Shown one piece after another: positions 19,205 through 31,800 of a stretch of DNA of 64,000 nt. Positions within the stretch are counted from its first letter, which is position 1; every line of letters starts with the position of its first letter. Under the pieces are notes generated by a model. That model had not been told where the DNA came from, did no database searches, and was given only the letters and a program-made list of their open reading frames with translations. The position numbers and the translations under genes were made by a program. The stretch is from Multifurca ochricompacta (taxonomy: Eukaryota; Basidiomycota; Agaricomycetes; Russulales; Russulaceae), in NCBI GenBank assembly GCA_022496185.1, contig WTXG01000032.1, positions 1 through 64,000 of the forward strand, in the 5' to 3' direction.

Positions 19205-22200
19205 CTAGTCCCCAAGTCCGGAATCCACCAAAGGCTACTAATAAGGACATCCACGGCTACCATAGTTGATTAACCATCCATCGGGGACATACCGAGCCAA
19301 GACCAGGAGAAACCCCCACGCAGGCATCACTGCTGCCAAATTTCCGGACTCTGGCTATTATTTCTGACTAGTAATCCCACAAACCCCTTTGGTCATCCCT
19401 CCCAGCCTCGAAATCCTTAGCATTACCTTTTTCGTAAACTCAACTTCTAGTGCACTATAAAATTTTTGATGGTGATGGACTCTCCGTAGCATACTCAACC
19501 ACCACTCTCAAAAAAATAGGTCCATTCAATCCGTCTCCCTGGATTTTGGTTCCTGAATAGACCAATGAATCCACGCTCTCCATGCAGCGCAGTCTCCGCG
19601 TCTACCAACTAGACGCCCCATTCCTCAATTTACGCGCATAGCCGCGCACTGTGGTTGGTAAGCTGAGTAGCGCTCAGTCAAGAGATGTATTGAATGACCT
19701 CGCGTTAGCGATCTTAAACATTGACCAGGGGTCATCACAGAATGGCATATGTACGACATCATTGCGCAGCGTCGGGGAAGACGGCCTTTCCAGAGTTAGT
19801 CGTTATAGTATTCTCACAGTGCTATCACAAGCGCGCACAACTAAAGGGGGAGGGGGGGAGGGTGATTTGATTTTTGTTCACATCACATACTGTGTCAGCT
19901 TTCGATTGGCCGGGTAGCCGTCCCCGGCGGTATACAACTAAAGTTTCCGTGCTCGCCATGCCAAACGAGATAGGACCGGACCTCCTCTCCGGCTCGCCGC
20001 CGCTGCGATTAAGGAGAGTATGCCATCCCCTACTATACGGTGCCAGGTGCCAAAATGTCAAGTATGATTGCGCCACTTCTCGTGAGCCCCGTAAGCTTTG
20101 CTAGTTCTGGGCCATCATGGGTTGCAGTTGCCATCTCCTTGCGGGCGCTGAGGTGATAGCGCGGGACCACCATAGTGCAGTAGTGGCGTCGGGTGCCTGC
20201 GATTCCGTATCGTTTCAAAGGACCCCCTTACATTGAAATGATAAGCCTACATGTACACTTGGTTACGCCGCGTTCGCATGATAATAGGCGCCTCGCATTG
20301 GTTGCTCTTCCTCGTGTTAAGGACAATAAGCAAGATAGTGACGGAATCGAACCACGCACGGGCGGGCAGAATAGCCGATGGTCGACGAACATGGTGACGG
20401 CGAATTGCCACACATTATTTACGCGTTATTTACGCGTTGTCTGCACCTCGTGATCACGGGGACACGAATTGTCTCCAAATCACCGCACCGCGCAGATTCC
20501 TTTGGCTGCCTACAGTTGAAAAATCTTGACTATTTTTTCGAACAAAACGTGTCGACGAGCGACATGCCGTTGCGGTCACAGCGTGGCGATTCCGGCCTAC
20601 TTTTCTCAGCCTAAACCATATGCATCTGTTCGATCCGATCTCGGTATCAAGACTTTGTTTCATGGTTCAGGACAGTGCGGTGACTACAGAACGTGCATCT
20701 CCGTGAATGATCGCGAGACAACGTCCCACAGCCCACTCATCGAGATTCTATCTATTCGCTGAAACGAGTAGAGCCATAAAGTCAATCGGGTATTCAAATG
20801 GACCATTGGAGATACTTTTAAGCTGTCATGGCGCAAATTCAGCAAAGGAAGGCCCGATCGAGGTGAGTTGCAGATTTACCGGATATCCCAGAACCTGAGA
20901 TAATGATTATTCAATGGATAGCTCTCAAACAGCTAGCCATGTCAAGGCAGTTGACTTTTCTGGTCTTCATGCTCATCCACTTCCGTAGATCGTGCTAGGT
21001 AATAGACCGCGTGGTCAAGTCTCCGAATGACGCTGACATTGTGTGTTAGTTTATCAGCGCCTCCCACCCCCCAACCCCTATCTTGAACGTCGTTATCGTA
21101 TTTAACATCGACTATTTCACGTAATTGCGATACGGAATATGACAACTACAGGAACGGCCATGACCAACATAAAACTTCTGTCTCACCGAGCGCGAATATG
21201 TGAACGTTCCCTGTGGGTCATGAGATAAACAGATGCCTGCCGTTATTATCACTTGTCAACGATATCATTGCCTCAAGTCAAACTATCTACGGTCGCGGAC
21301 ATCGCCTGTCCTCTCGGCTATCACGGACGACTTGGTTGTCCCCGCCAAATTGGCCTTATTCTATCCAAATCGCCCACCCCTTCTCCGGGAACATCTGATA
21401 TTTCTACGTACGAGGACTGCGCCTACATGATGAGCCCTTATGGCGCTTGACTAACAAGAATGCCGTTCCTTTCATTCTTTAGCCAACTGCTGCGGCGCAG
21501 GCCACCGGGGATGACTCCAGTGCCGGCAAAAATGATCGCGGGATATTCAGATCAACGTCATCACGACCTCGATCTCCATCCCCGCTTGCCTACCTCGTCG
21601 ATGACAAATGTCCCTTCCTCTCGATGAATAAGATCTATCCGACATCTCCTTCATATGGTCCGCTTTATGGCCTTCGTTGGTTCCAGCAACCTGGAACACG
21701 ATCGTAGGCGTGATAATCACACCCGCCTTCTTTGACGAATCATGCATGCGATTTCTGCTTTGACGTTCGCATCTAGACAGTCAAGAGCTCGCAGTGATGC
21801 TCGAGCGCCATTTAACATGAACAGTAGCATCTGGGCTTCTTTCCTATGCATTCAGTTTTTGTTTTCGAGGGTCATCGGGACAAAGTCCGATTACACTACC
21901 TGGCGAGTCGGCAGCGCTCCAGAAGAATGAGCATCATAACCTGACTGGAAGGAATGTCATCTCTACTGCGGGCGGCATTGAGGATGGTGGCGACAGCAGC
22001 AGATTCGCTTCGTGCCACCGTCTCACCACTTGTTCCATCCAAACACCGCTACAAAATCGACGCGTCTCTCCCCACACCACAGAGATCGATAATAATAATA
22101 AAAGAGGTCGTGGCCGAACGTAGGCCCGAGACTTCTAACGCACGTTCATGCATTACGTCCTTGCTGTCGGTAACCTAAGTGTTTGTTTTTTTTTTTGTTG

Positions 22201-23558
22201 ATTCTTGTCAGTTCGTCTTGGAAATGATATCAAAAGTTGCCCTTTCCCTTTTAGGTGATCTCGCGTCTGAGATAATGTCCAACAGACGCCAACGCTTCCA
22301 GCTTCCAAGCCAAGTCCGATTTGGTTTCTTCAATTACATATATACACACACACACCCCGTCCGCGCACCGCATGTCCGTGAATCTGTGGCCAGGCATATT
22401 CGTTGCCACCCCTCCCCCATTTTTTTTACAGCCATTCCGTTATCGTTATCACTCTGTAAGCATCGTCAATCATCACTGCACACCTATCGTAGGGGGTGGT
22501 CACTTTCTCTCCTTCAGCCAAGGCTTGGGCTTGCCACACTACATCAAAAACAGAAACATTGGAATGTTTCCTGCTCGTCCGTTTTTGTTTTTATTTTTAT
22601 TTTTTTTGGTCCAGAACGCCGGTCTGTCGGTGCTCGTTGGCATCAAGATGTAATGTTTACGTTGCATCATTCATTCCTTTTTTTTGTGTTGCGGGCAAAC
22701 TGTTTTATCGAATCTGCGGGGGACCCCCCAAAATCTCACTTTGGTCGGTTCCGTCTCTGACCTTCAATTTGGCAGTTGGGGTTGACAGAATTGTGGATGG
22801 AAGGAAGGAACAGGTAGGGATGTTTGGTTTCTCTATTTTTATTTTTTTCGTTTTCGTTTTCGCGCCTCTCCCGTGTGGCCGCAAAAAAAAAAAACAATGT
22901 GTAGGGGCGGGCACACACTACGTCGCGCAGAATCCCATTGAGCTTGTCAAGATCTAGTGTCCTCACTCTCAAGACTAAAAAAACTAATCCTAGTGCTCTG
23001 GAATCACCCCCCACACACACCCACCCCTGGGACCTGGAAGCTGTACTGGCCGACCCAATCCCCGACGACCGATCGCGCGGGTTGAATATGAAGTGGGATT
23101 CGGGTGATTTTTGAGCGCCTATGGGCGTGGGGGAGCCTTGAGCGTCCAATTTCGAAATCGCAAAAAAATGATAATAATTATATAAAATATCAGTAGTAAA
23201 TGGTAAAGTAAAGTTAAAAGCAATACCGACATGCGCAGTTGTAGTAGTGTCCGAGTATATTACGGTGAGCGGTGGGAAACAAAGTATTAAAAAAAAGGAA
23301 AATTCAGTCGACGGCCTTTCAGTTTCAAAGACTGACTTGTTGGTTCCAACCTGAAGAGGAGCGGCCGCGCTGCCCATGAAACATAGCAGCATTTGTTGTT
23401 GGGTTTGTGTATGGTTTAAAGCAGGCGGGGAACCTCCTTGTTTCCCTTACTCAGGCTATTCTTCACAACGAAGAGGAAGGGAATGAATAATTGGAAAAAA
23501 ATTTCGTTTTAATTTCGCATTCTGCACGGCATATTATTCCAAGACCAAGACAATTCAA
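19205..23558. other. Gene-poor stretch
   Basis: No gene supported over 4.3 kb. Open frames are short or low in complexity (homopolymer and CT-rich blocks at 22170-22900). A minus-strand stretch at about 21550-21860 has protein-like pieces (MLLFMLNGARASLRALD and VFQVAGTNEGHKADHMKEM) in different frames and may be a decayed gene. I cannot name it. Confidence 0.4.
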
Positions 23559-24171
23559 TGTACGGATCCAATCCACGGTGGGTGCGAGACAGTGTTCCTG
23601 AGAGGAGAGAGGTGGAAAGGTAGAAGAGAGTGATGAAGGAGTCCCAAAAGATAACTAAGACTTCGAAGGAGGATGTATCGTGCTTGAACTGTTGCAAATC
23701 TACTGCTTTCTGGTTCCATTTGACCTTGTGCTCAATGTCATCAAGAAGTCCTTCAGCACAGAAAAGAAAGATAGAGAAAGGGAGAGAAATGCCGTTTGAT
23801 TTCTGCTTCTATTGGCTCACTGGCTGGTCTACTTCAAGCATTGTATGTACCCTTATATACTTGCAGAGAGACTTAGTTATGAAGCAGAAAGAGAATGAAT
23901 TAGGATTGAAAGGAGACAAGTGAGATGAAGCCAGGCAATAAAGGCGGAGAGGTGTAGACGGGGAGGTAGAAACCTGGCAATTAAGACGGGGAGGTAGTGA
24001 AACTGGTGTAAGGAATGGACGGGCATGCGGCCCGGAATACAAATGTACTGATGAAAGATATACAGATAAAGATATACGGAACCAGATCAGATATACGGAT
24101 AAGCTCTAATTCATGAGAGGAGAGGCGATATAGTTGGAGGTTCCATGCTCAACGCCTGAGCCATCCTTACA
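23559..24171 (-). mobile_element. LTR family C, copy 2
   Basis: 613 bp, read on the minus strand from TGTAAGGATGGCTCAGG to GATTGGATCCGTACA. It has a TATATAAGGG box followed by TACATACAATGCTTGAAGTA, like copies 1 and 3. It is arranged head to tail with copy 3 and separated from it by about 12 bp. It provides the uninterrupted target sequence for the LTR B insertion in copy 3. Confidence 0.7.
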
Positions 24172-24432
24172 ACAATATAGTGCTGTATGGATGGGGTCCG
24201 TGGTGAGTGCGAGGCAAAGCGCGTTCCTGAAAGGAGAGAGAGGAAAGAGGAGGAAAACCCCGGGATGACTTTAAGAGGAGATGTATGTCGTACTTTCTAA
24301 CTTGCGAATACGAGCTTGCTGGTTCCGTTGACCTTGTGCTTGACGTCGTTGAAGATCTTTAGCACACAAAAAGAAAGAGAGAGAGAGAGAATGGTTGGTT
24401 GCTGGCTCACTACAAGCATTGTATGTACCCTT

Positions 24433-24840
24433 TGTTGAGCCAGTAACGGATCAGAGTTGGCCGGACCGGATCAGAGGTGACCGGAGTTGCCGGTGCAAGA
24501 TGGAGTTAAGTGGACATTGTAATATACTTACTGACATTCCACTCGTTTATTATGATTACTTATGATTAAGATACAATCCTTTATGACCATAGCACAGCAC
24601 ACTCTTTACAGTATTTAAGGACATTATTTCTGTAGTGTACACTTCAGTTTTGACCATTCATAACTGAAGTGAGTATTTACTTAGATTATCTTTACCGCGC
24701 GTATAGCTAACATTACTCGAGTAGTTATCTTGCTACCCGTTTAAGTAAAGACTAATTAATGTATAGTTTTGACCATTCATAACTGAATTATCTTGCTACC
24801 CGTTTAGGTAGCGCTTGTCTAACCTCAGCTGCGTTCATTA
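24433..24840 (+). mobile_element. Solo LTR, family B, nested in LTR C
   Basis: A 407-408 bp LTR runs from TGTTGAGCC to TTCATT(A), flanked by ACCCTT (24427-24432 and 24840-24845). This is a 6-bp or, if the last A belongs to the LTR, 5-bp target duplication. The empty site is preserved in copy 2 of LTR C at about 23846-23866 (TGTATGTACCCTTATATACT), which proves the insertion boundaries. It contains a TATA-like TATTTAAG (24612-24619) and the full leader module. It is the best preserved family-B copy. Confidence 0.88.
24646..24810 (+). other. LTR-B leader: intron-bearing copy followed by its spliced copy
   Basis: Block A (24646-24668), a 56-bp segment (24669-24724) starting GTGAGT, with AGCTAACAT as branch-like site and ending CGAGTAG, then block B (24725-24743). 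After 21 bp, A+B recurs without the segment (24765-24806), 42 of 42 bases; similarity continues three more bases after one mismatch. The arms CACTTCAGTT/AACTGAAGTG pair around block A. Confidence 0.8.
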
Positions 24841-25194
24841 CCCTTATATACTTGTGGAGAGACCTAGCTGAAGGGGTGTTTTTAGAAGATAACAGAGGTG
24901 AAGCGAAACAAAAGTGGAAGAAACAAAAGGGAATAAAGGGAAAAACCGGGTAGCCGGAAGTGAATAGGCAAGCGGCCCGGAACGCGCAAAACGACTTGTA
25001 ATATGCTAAGTCAAATTACTCGTACCATGAATCAATCGCGCTTGTACCGGTGTTAGAGTCTGTCCGAAACTAAAGTCAGGCAAATGTCAGAAATTTCATT
25101 GACAGTATAGTATGGAAGAGTGAGAGCAAACGGGTCCCGCCAGAAGTGGTGATGACCGGAGGTTTCGCTGTCCAACGCCCGAGCCATCCTTACA

Positions 25195-25901
25195 GTGCGT
25201 AGCAGTTAATTTAGTCAAGGCAGGGCGCTAATGATTGTCCGTAATGTGATGTAAATCACCGCACAAGTATACTGATACTGAGGTGTAGTCCGGGTTCTAT
25301 CTACAACAAGCGTACAGACTCATTATTGAGAAGTGTCGCAGGATCTTGAACGCTGCAACGTGAGGCGCCACAGAGAAGAAAAAAAAAAGACAAGTGTGAG
25401 AAGCACATCCCTCTTTACCACGAGGAATAATGAATGGCATCATAACTTTCTTTTTTTTCATTATTTTTCAGAAACGGCTTTTGGAGAGAGGGCTGAATGC
25501 CAGCAGCAGTATTTAACTCCGGTGGTCAGGCTCCTAAATAAACTGATCGATGGTCACAATCAATGTTTACAAATTCAATAAAGTAGCAACGGGAAACTTG
25601 AATCGTTAAAAACGCGAGATGTCTCGCTTTTACAATAATCTTCTTTACATTGATATAGCGGCGAAAGCAAGGGGGGAGGGGGGGGGAGATGTACAAAACA
25701 GGCGGCGGGGCCAGAAAAAGAGAAGTTTACACGCTGATTGAAGCAGGGGGGGGGAGAGGAGGGGATAGTAAAAGTAATAAGAAGAAAATATATATTTTTT
25801 GTGTGTGGGGCAGAGACGGAAAAAGAGATGGGCATAGCGATGATGGCATGGGTTAAAAAAAAGCTTATTTCCTTCCTCAATCATCTTCTGAACGACGTAC
25901 A
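25195..25901. other. Spacer with homopolymer runs
   Basis: No gene. Poly-A and poly-G runs at 25378-25390, 25669-25690 and 25744-25760. It probably includes the 3' UTR of the Nudix gene. Confidence 0.4.
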
Positions 25902-27034
25902 TCAACCTGTGAGCGTGGCATCCGACTGATGCTGCACACGCCCTCCTCCTGCTGAATCGCGATGACGATGATGACGATTGTGACGATGATGATACTGGTG
26001 CTGGTTCTGGGTAGGGTTATGACCGCCCCTTATAGCGTCGAGATCCTGACGACGCTGCTCCTCGATCCCGAGTGTCTGCTGCCAGTGCATATAAGCTATA
26101 TACGTGATGTGCGCCTCAATATCCGGGAGACGCATCAGGGCCTCATCGAGCTCAAGTAAAGTTCCGACATAATGTTGCTCGTCCGACATCCCAGTTGATT
26201 CTTCGCGGACCTTTTTATTTTATTTTGTTTTTTCAATATATGAGAAAAGCGAGATAACGTTGTCGATCAGTGTCGGTATCATTTCCCCCGTTTTCAACCC
26301 CCCCCCTCCCCCCCTCCCTTCTCGTGCGCCCTCCTCATTAAAGCAAACCAATAAGAGAAGAGGAAATAGGAGGATGGGGCTGGGGGGGGAGGGGCACGAA
26401 TGTGAATCTGTGAAAACGCACCGCATCTTCGGGAATTTGGCCGACGTAACAGAAAGTGATGTACTGTCCGCCGCGATCAACGACGTCGGTCCCCCGATAA
26501 TACGGCCCGAATCCTTGGGTAGCGATAAAGATGGGCTCAGAAACCATGAGCTCACGCCGCGCGTCTGGTCTGTCCGGCGGGGCAGGGGCTCGTGCGGGGA
26601 GGTGCAGTGGCAGAAATTCGACACGATATCCCGACTACAGAAAGAAAAAAAAAAACCCCCCCACCCACCGAAAGAGAAAACAAAAAAAAAAAAAAAAATT
26701 AGGAATGAAATGCAAAATTGTTGATTTATTGATTTATTTATTTTTCTTCGACGTTGTGTGTTCGCGTGCGTACCTCTTCGTATGCCTCTCTGAGGGCACA
26801 TTGTTCGAGCGACTCTCCGATATCTTTTCGTCCACGGGGGAGGAACCAAGAATTACGAGCGGTATCGTTCACGACGACGACTTTACCCGAGGAGGGCTGA
26901 ACGATGACCATGCTCGCGCCGAGCATGAAATCATGGGCCCAAAAGTAGCTGTCCGGGATTGCCACTGTAGAGTTCTGAGAGTATCGATACTGCTGCTGGC
27001 CGCCCCATAATCTGCGTCCGAGGCGGAAGGGCAT
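25902..27034 (-). CDS. Nudix hydrolase
   Basis: Three exons: 27034-26774, 26634-26422 and 26210-25902, product 260 residues, phases consistent. The Nudix box (GX5EX7REUXEEXGU) is complete: G68, E74, R82, E83, E86, E87 and G89. The first intron falls exactly inside the box, after E87. The domain opens with SMVIVQPSSGKVVVVND and WFLPRGRKDIGESLEQCALR and continues after splicing as SGYRVEFLPL. Nudix enzymes hydrolyse nucleoside diphosphates linked to another moiety; the substrate cannot be told from sequence. The tail is His-rich (HQYHHRHNRHHRHR), unusual for the family, and might bind metal. The introns (139 and 211 bp) are longer than typical here and full of poly-A, poly-T and poly-G tracts. 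Confidence 0.92.
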
Positions 27035-27925
27035 CTTAAAGAAGGAAAGAATGATAGTAGAATAAAGAGAGGGTATGAGAGGGGGAAAGTGTGAGTGAGT
27101 GAGTGAGTGAGTGAGAGTGAGGACAAGGAGACTCGTTGCCCCTGTGAGCCACATTTGCGATCTGATCCTAATCAGGAAATTGGCCTGTGACCCACCCCAT
27201 ACCGCTGAATAGAACAACAACAATAACAGTGCTTGAATGCGACGCGGTACAGGTCGATACGAACAGTTCGGACTGGTTGTAAACTTGTAAATTGTAATGT
27301 AATTTTGTAAAATTGTATTGTGCCGGGCACCACTGGTACTGGTACAACTTGTGCTAATCATCCGCCAACCTGTAGGGTCCCCGGAGGCATCATCATTCCA
27401 TTTTAATTTCATTTCATTCAAAAAAAGTACCCCCATGCCAAAAATATTGCTGAACTCTCTAACTAAGCTAATAATAATATTAAGCACAACTAACCTCTTG
27501 TTCATCCAAATGATTCTTCACAATTCCTTTTTCAAAACAACACGCCACAAAAAAACTGAGAACTTGTCAAGACAAGACTAAATCCGAAAAGTCTTCTAGC
27601 GTCCTCCTAGCCACGGCCTCCGGGCCCGCTTCCTTCCTCTTCCCTTCATCTCTTCTATGGGTTGTTCGTCTATTTTTTTATTTACATCATCAGAACCCCC
27701 AGGTAAACCGAAACTTTTAACGCCCTCTCTCTCCGCCTCCCGCTACTACATGATAGTAGCTTTAGGAACAGAGGTAAACGCGTAGAAGGGTATCTGTCCC
27801 CCTCGATAATCTACAACAAATCTGACTGTACTTGAACTTGCTGTTTCTTTTTATTTTATTTTATTTTTAAAAAAACGCATCCTTCGGGGGAGCACTTTCT
27901 TTCTTCTTCTTCATCTCTTCACTGG

Positions 27926-27957
<32 letters not shown>

Positions 27958-28853
27958 GTACTAACTTAAGTAATATTAAACGGCTTTGTTAAACTAACTA
28001 GCTAGAAGAGACATGGCAAAAAAATCCATCTCCGTCTCCGTGCCATACGTATAACATAAAACAATAAAAAATAAATAAAAAAAACATGGAAGGGTCACAC
28101 ATACGTATCGAACGGAGGAAGGTGTTGTTCGCGTGCGTGCGCTCGCACGTCGGGTTCTAGTAGCTTGCTTAGCAGTAGAGCCCGAAAGCCCGAAATAGCA
28201 CATGCAAGGAGAGAAAGAGAATGAGTGAGTGTGAGAAATACGGGTCACTACTCTATTCATCCTACATACTTACCTACCCTACCCTACCCTACCCTACCCT
28301 AACCCTACCAACCGTCATCTAAATGGAAGGGGGCACGGAACGTAACAGACGGGCTTCTACTTTCTCTTTCTCTCTCCCACACCAACCCCCCCCCCTTTAG
28401 AAGCGAACTCTAATAACAAGATTTTTTTTTTTTTTTGAAGAGGAAGACGCGATGGGGCGACGTTTTTCGACGAAGACTCGGTGGGCGGAGAGGACCTTTG
28501 GTGTGAAAAAAAAAACCCCCTTTTGCATATGCGTTCGGGGGGGGGGGGGTTATCAGTCATTCATTTGCCCTTCATTCCTACTCAGAGGGGGATAAACAAG
28601 AAAAAAAAAAAACATCAACAAATTAGTTCCTTCAGATGTATATTCCGAAAAAAAAAAAAAAAAAGAAAAAAAACCGTTCGAAAGCGGTCTAAATCCGAGA
28701 GAGTAGAGTTGTCCTTTGTCTTTTCTTCAGTGCACAAGTACAAGTACCATCCATATGAAACATGCATACCCCCCACTCCCCCCCCCCTCTCTCTCTCCCT
28801 TCTATTTTCTTCCTCCAAACCAATTGACCATTGACCATTGAGACTTGACTCGT
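27035..28853. other. Spacer rich in simple repeats
   Basis: No gene. Contains (GTGA)n at 27091-27118, (TAC)n at 27926-27956, a CCCTA array at 28272-28309 and long A and G homopolymers (28422-28437, 28537-28550, 28650-28670). Confidence 0.6.
28272..28309 (+). repeat. CCCTA array resembling telomeric sequence
   Basis: Five tandem ACCCT units are followed by AACCCTACC. The canonical fungal telomere repeat is CCCTAA, so this is one base short per unit except in the last. It is an internal array, most simply a microsatellite. Confidence 0.7.
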
Positions 28854-31800
28854 TTACCGCCGCCGACCCATAAAGAAACACCCTTCGTAGCCAAGTACTT
28901 CCGCGGGGCTTAACGTATCGCGCCAACGTCCAGTGTAGTTCCCCTGTGCGTCTCCAACAAAATATCCCCGGTACAACCATTTTCCACGATCGCCATCAAG
29001 CTAAAAAAAAAAAAATAACAAACAAATGAATTTTAAAAAAAAAAAACAAAAAACAAAAAACATTTGGAAAACAAACTCACATATTCTTTGGATAGAGTCA
29101 TAAATCCATCCCCTGGGCGAACGCGACCTATGATTTCAAACTGACCCCATGCAGAATGGCCCTGTCCAAGCAAACCAAAAAAATAAAATAAGAATATGAT
29201 GGACGGCATGAGAGGTGAGGTGAGGTGAGGTGAGGTGAGGCGCAGGGAAGAAAAAATCGTGGCGTCAGCGTCAGACAGATCAAATCGGAAGGGGGAAAGG
29301 CCACGAATTTAGTTAATGCGGAAACGAAGATAATACGAATATGGGGGGGGGGACATGGATAATGGATGATAATGGATATGAATAATTTAAAAAACAAATA
29401 AAAATAAAAAACCCACCTCGCCCGCGATCAAAATCTCGCGCACACGCCGGTTGTACTCCCGCGTGATCTGTTCCGGCGCGGGACACCGATGATAAAACGT
29501 ATCCATCACACGACCCGGTTCATGTACGGATAACCCATTTCGCTCTTGCTCGATGGACAACCCGTATGGCAGATAAGCGCGCAATGGGTCTCCCGGTGAC
29601 AGCGGCCTATATCTCGGATCTTCCTCGATCCTTGTCGTTGTTGTCGTCGCGGTGGTACTACTACCTGGTACGTATAGGCCATCGTCATGGTCCTCCGGGA
29701 GAAGAAGATGATATTCATGTAAACGCCAGGTTTGCTGATGTCGTGCGACGAGACTTTTGTTCAGAGTCGGCGGTGGCGCGCCGGATAACAGCGCTGCATA
29801 CGCGGTAAATTCCGTGTACTGAATGATATCATTTCCCCCATTGACAGGTAGGGGGAAGAGGGGGAGGGAAGGGACGGGAAGAAACAACGACGTGGGTGTG
29901 AGTGGCACGTCATAACGGAAGAAGAAGGGGGGGAAGGGGGGGGAGGGAAACAGGTGGAACGTAAAAAAAAAAAAAAAGAAAAAGAAAACTACCGAGCAAA
30001 AGGCTCAGGAGAGGGGGGAAACGGAGGAAGGAGGGATGGGAAACAAAGAGGCTTACGGTGAACAGCCCCTCCCAAATGCCTTCCATAGTACCCGGTTTGA
30101 AAGTGCCAGTCGGGCTTTCAACCGTCGGGGTATCGCTACCAGCCAAGCGCTTGCATCGTTCCCACTCACAGTCCCATTCGAAGCTCATGCGGAACGCCTG
30201 CAGGGAGACCGAAGAAGGGGCGAGGGGTGACATGGGTTGAAGAGCGTCTATACCCGTGGATGAGCGCGGCGCGAGGCTCAGATAGGAAAGGACGGCCGGT
30301 GCCGCGAGCGGAGGTGGTGAAAGCGGGGGGTATTCGGCATACGCGGGAGGTGCCGCGTTACGCCCTACTGTCTGATTCGGTACAAAGTCGACCCAGGCTG
30401 GGCGGCATACCGGGTACTAACACAAAGGAGGGAAAAAAAAAAATACACGTCAGGTACAGGACTTTAGTTTTCGAAAAAAAAAAGGGGGGGGGGGGGGGGG
30501 GAGGGAAGAAACAAAAAAGCAAAAAAAAAAAGTTCGATCATGGACCACCCAGGACCACCAAGAAGGGGATTGGTTGAGAAGCCCAAATAAAAAAAAAAGA
30601 AAAGAAATTAAAAACAAATAGTCGTCTCATTTCTTTGGGGAAAGTTTCAGGGATCCGTCACAAAGGATCCACACATGTCAGCGGAGTAGCAAAAAAAAAG
30701 AGAATTGTGACGGGCGGGGGCGGGGGGACAGGGCGGAGGAGAGCGGGAAATGAAGACCAAAGCTGGGGAAATAAAAGAATTGTTTTTTAAGAAAAAAAAA
30801 GAACACTGCCAGGAGAAAAGGCCAAATTGGCACGCACGCACTAATCAACGCGAAATTGACAACGCCATTACGAAAAAAATGAAAGGGAAAGAAACCCCCC
30901 CCCCCCCCCCTTTCCTCGAAAAAAGGATAAGACAGAAAAAAAAAAAAAAAGAAAAGACAGGAAAAACGCCGTTAGGAGATGAGGAACCGAAATGACGGCA
31001 GCAAATTTGGTTTCTGAGTAGTTTTACTCCGGTACCAAACCCTTCATAGACGCATCAGGGCCAGGGGGAGAGAGAGAGAAGGAAAGAAAGAAGAAAAGAA
31101 GGGGTTATGTGGTGGTGATTGGTGGTGGTGGTGGCCCTCTTATCCTGCTATAGTAAGTAGCATGGCTTGGCAGGGTTTTCAATTCACCACGCGCGCGCGC
31201 GCGCGCATGTACGTGTGCGTGTGCCCCCCTCGATCTTCCTCCATAACCCACATCCCCGGTTCGCCATGCCATATTAGGCGGCAAGAAAAAAAAAAAAAAA
31301 GAAAGAAAGAATAATAACGAGAGATCATAATAAGTGAAAGATGGAGATGTGTAAGCGCTACGTACCTGATGTGCTCCAAGGGCCAAAAGTTTCAGTATAG
31401 AAATCGCATTCCGAAACTCGGCATCGTCAAGAGCAAAGAATTCCTCTACGTGTATATGAGTAAGCGTGGACATATGGCAACAAAAATAAAAAAAAATAAA
31501 AAAATAAAAATAACAGAGAGAAAGAGAAAAAAGAAAGAGAAAAGATGGATGGATAAGGGGGGACGCACCAGGTCTAAGAAGGAACCAAAATAACCACATC
31601 GTGACGGCGGACAAGTCATTATTCGGTGGCCAAGCGTTATCTCGTATAGCGAGTTGGGCACACGAAGCGCCATCCTCAGCAAACCAAAAGGTATGCAACC
31701 AACCGTTAAGCTGAGCGTATTCCCGTAATTGACGCTCGTTCAATCCATCATTCTCGAGCATCATAAGATAGGCCGTCCAAAGCATCTCATGTAACGCTCT

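Larger units (their letters stand above)
24184..25194 (-). mobile_element. LTR family C, copy 3 (interrupted by LTR B)
   Basis: Begins on the minus strand at 25194 (TGTAAGGATGGCTCGG) and ends at 24184 (CCATACA). A possible 4-bp target duplication GTGC flanks it (24180-24183 and 25195-25198). Without the nested 24433-24840 LTR it would be about 600 bp, like copies 1 and 2. The insertion split it immediately downstream of its TATATAAGGG box. Confidence 0.7.

Noticed and set aside
20334..20400. tRNA-like GGTTCGATTCC on the minus strand
   Set aside because: The T-loop motif is good, but its stem pairs poorly and no matching acceptor or anticodon stems could be drawn. At best a decayed tRNA.
22179..22760. 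193-codon plus-strand open frame
   Set aside because: Built largely from T-rich low-complexity DNA; Phe/Ser/His-rich with no recognisable pattern.
22736..23392. 218-codon minus-strand open frame
   Set aside because: Composition follows homopolymers and T-rich runs. No domain, no neighbouring exons.
28272..28309. True telomere
   Set aside because: Unit length is five, the array is short and genes continue on both sides.
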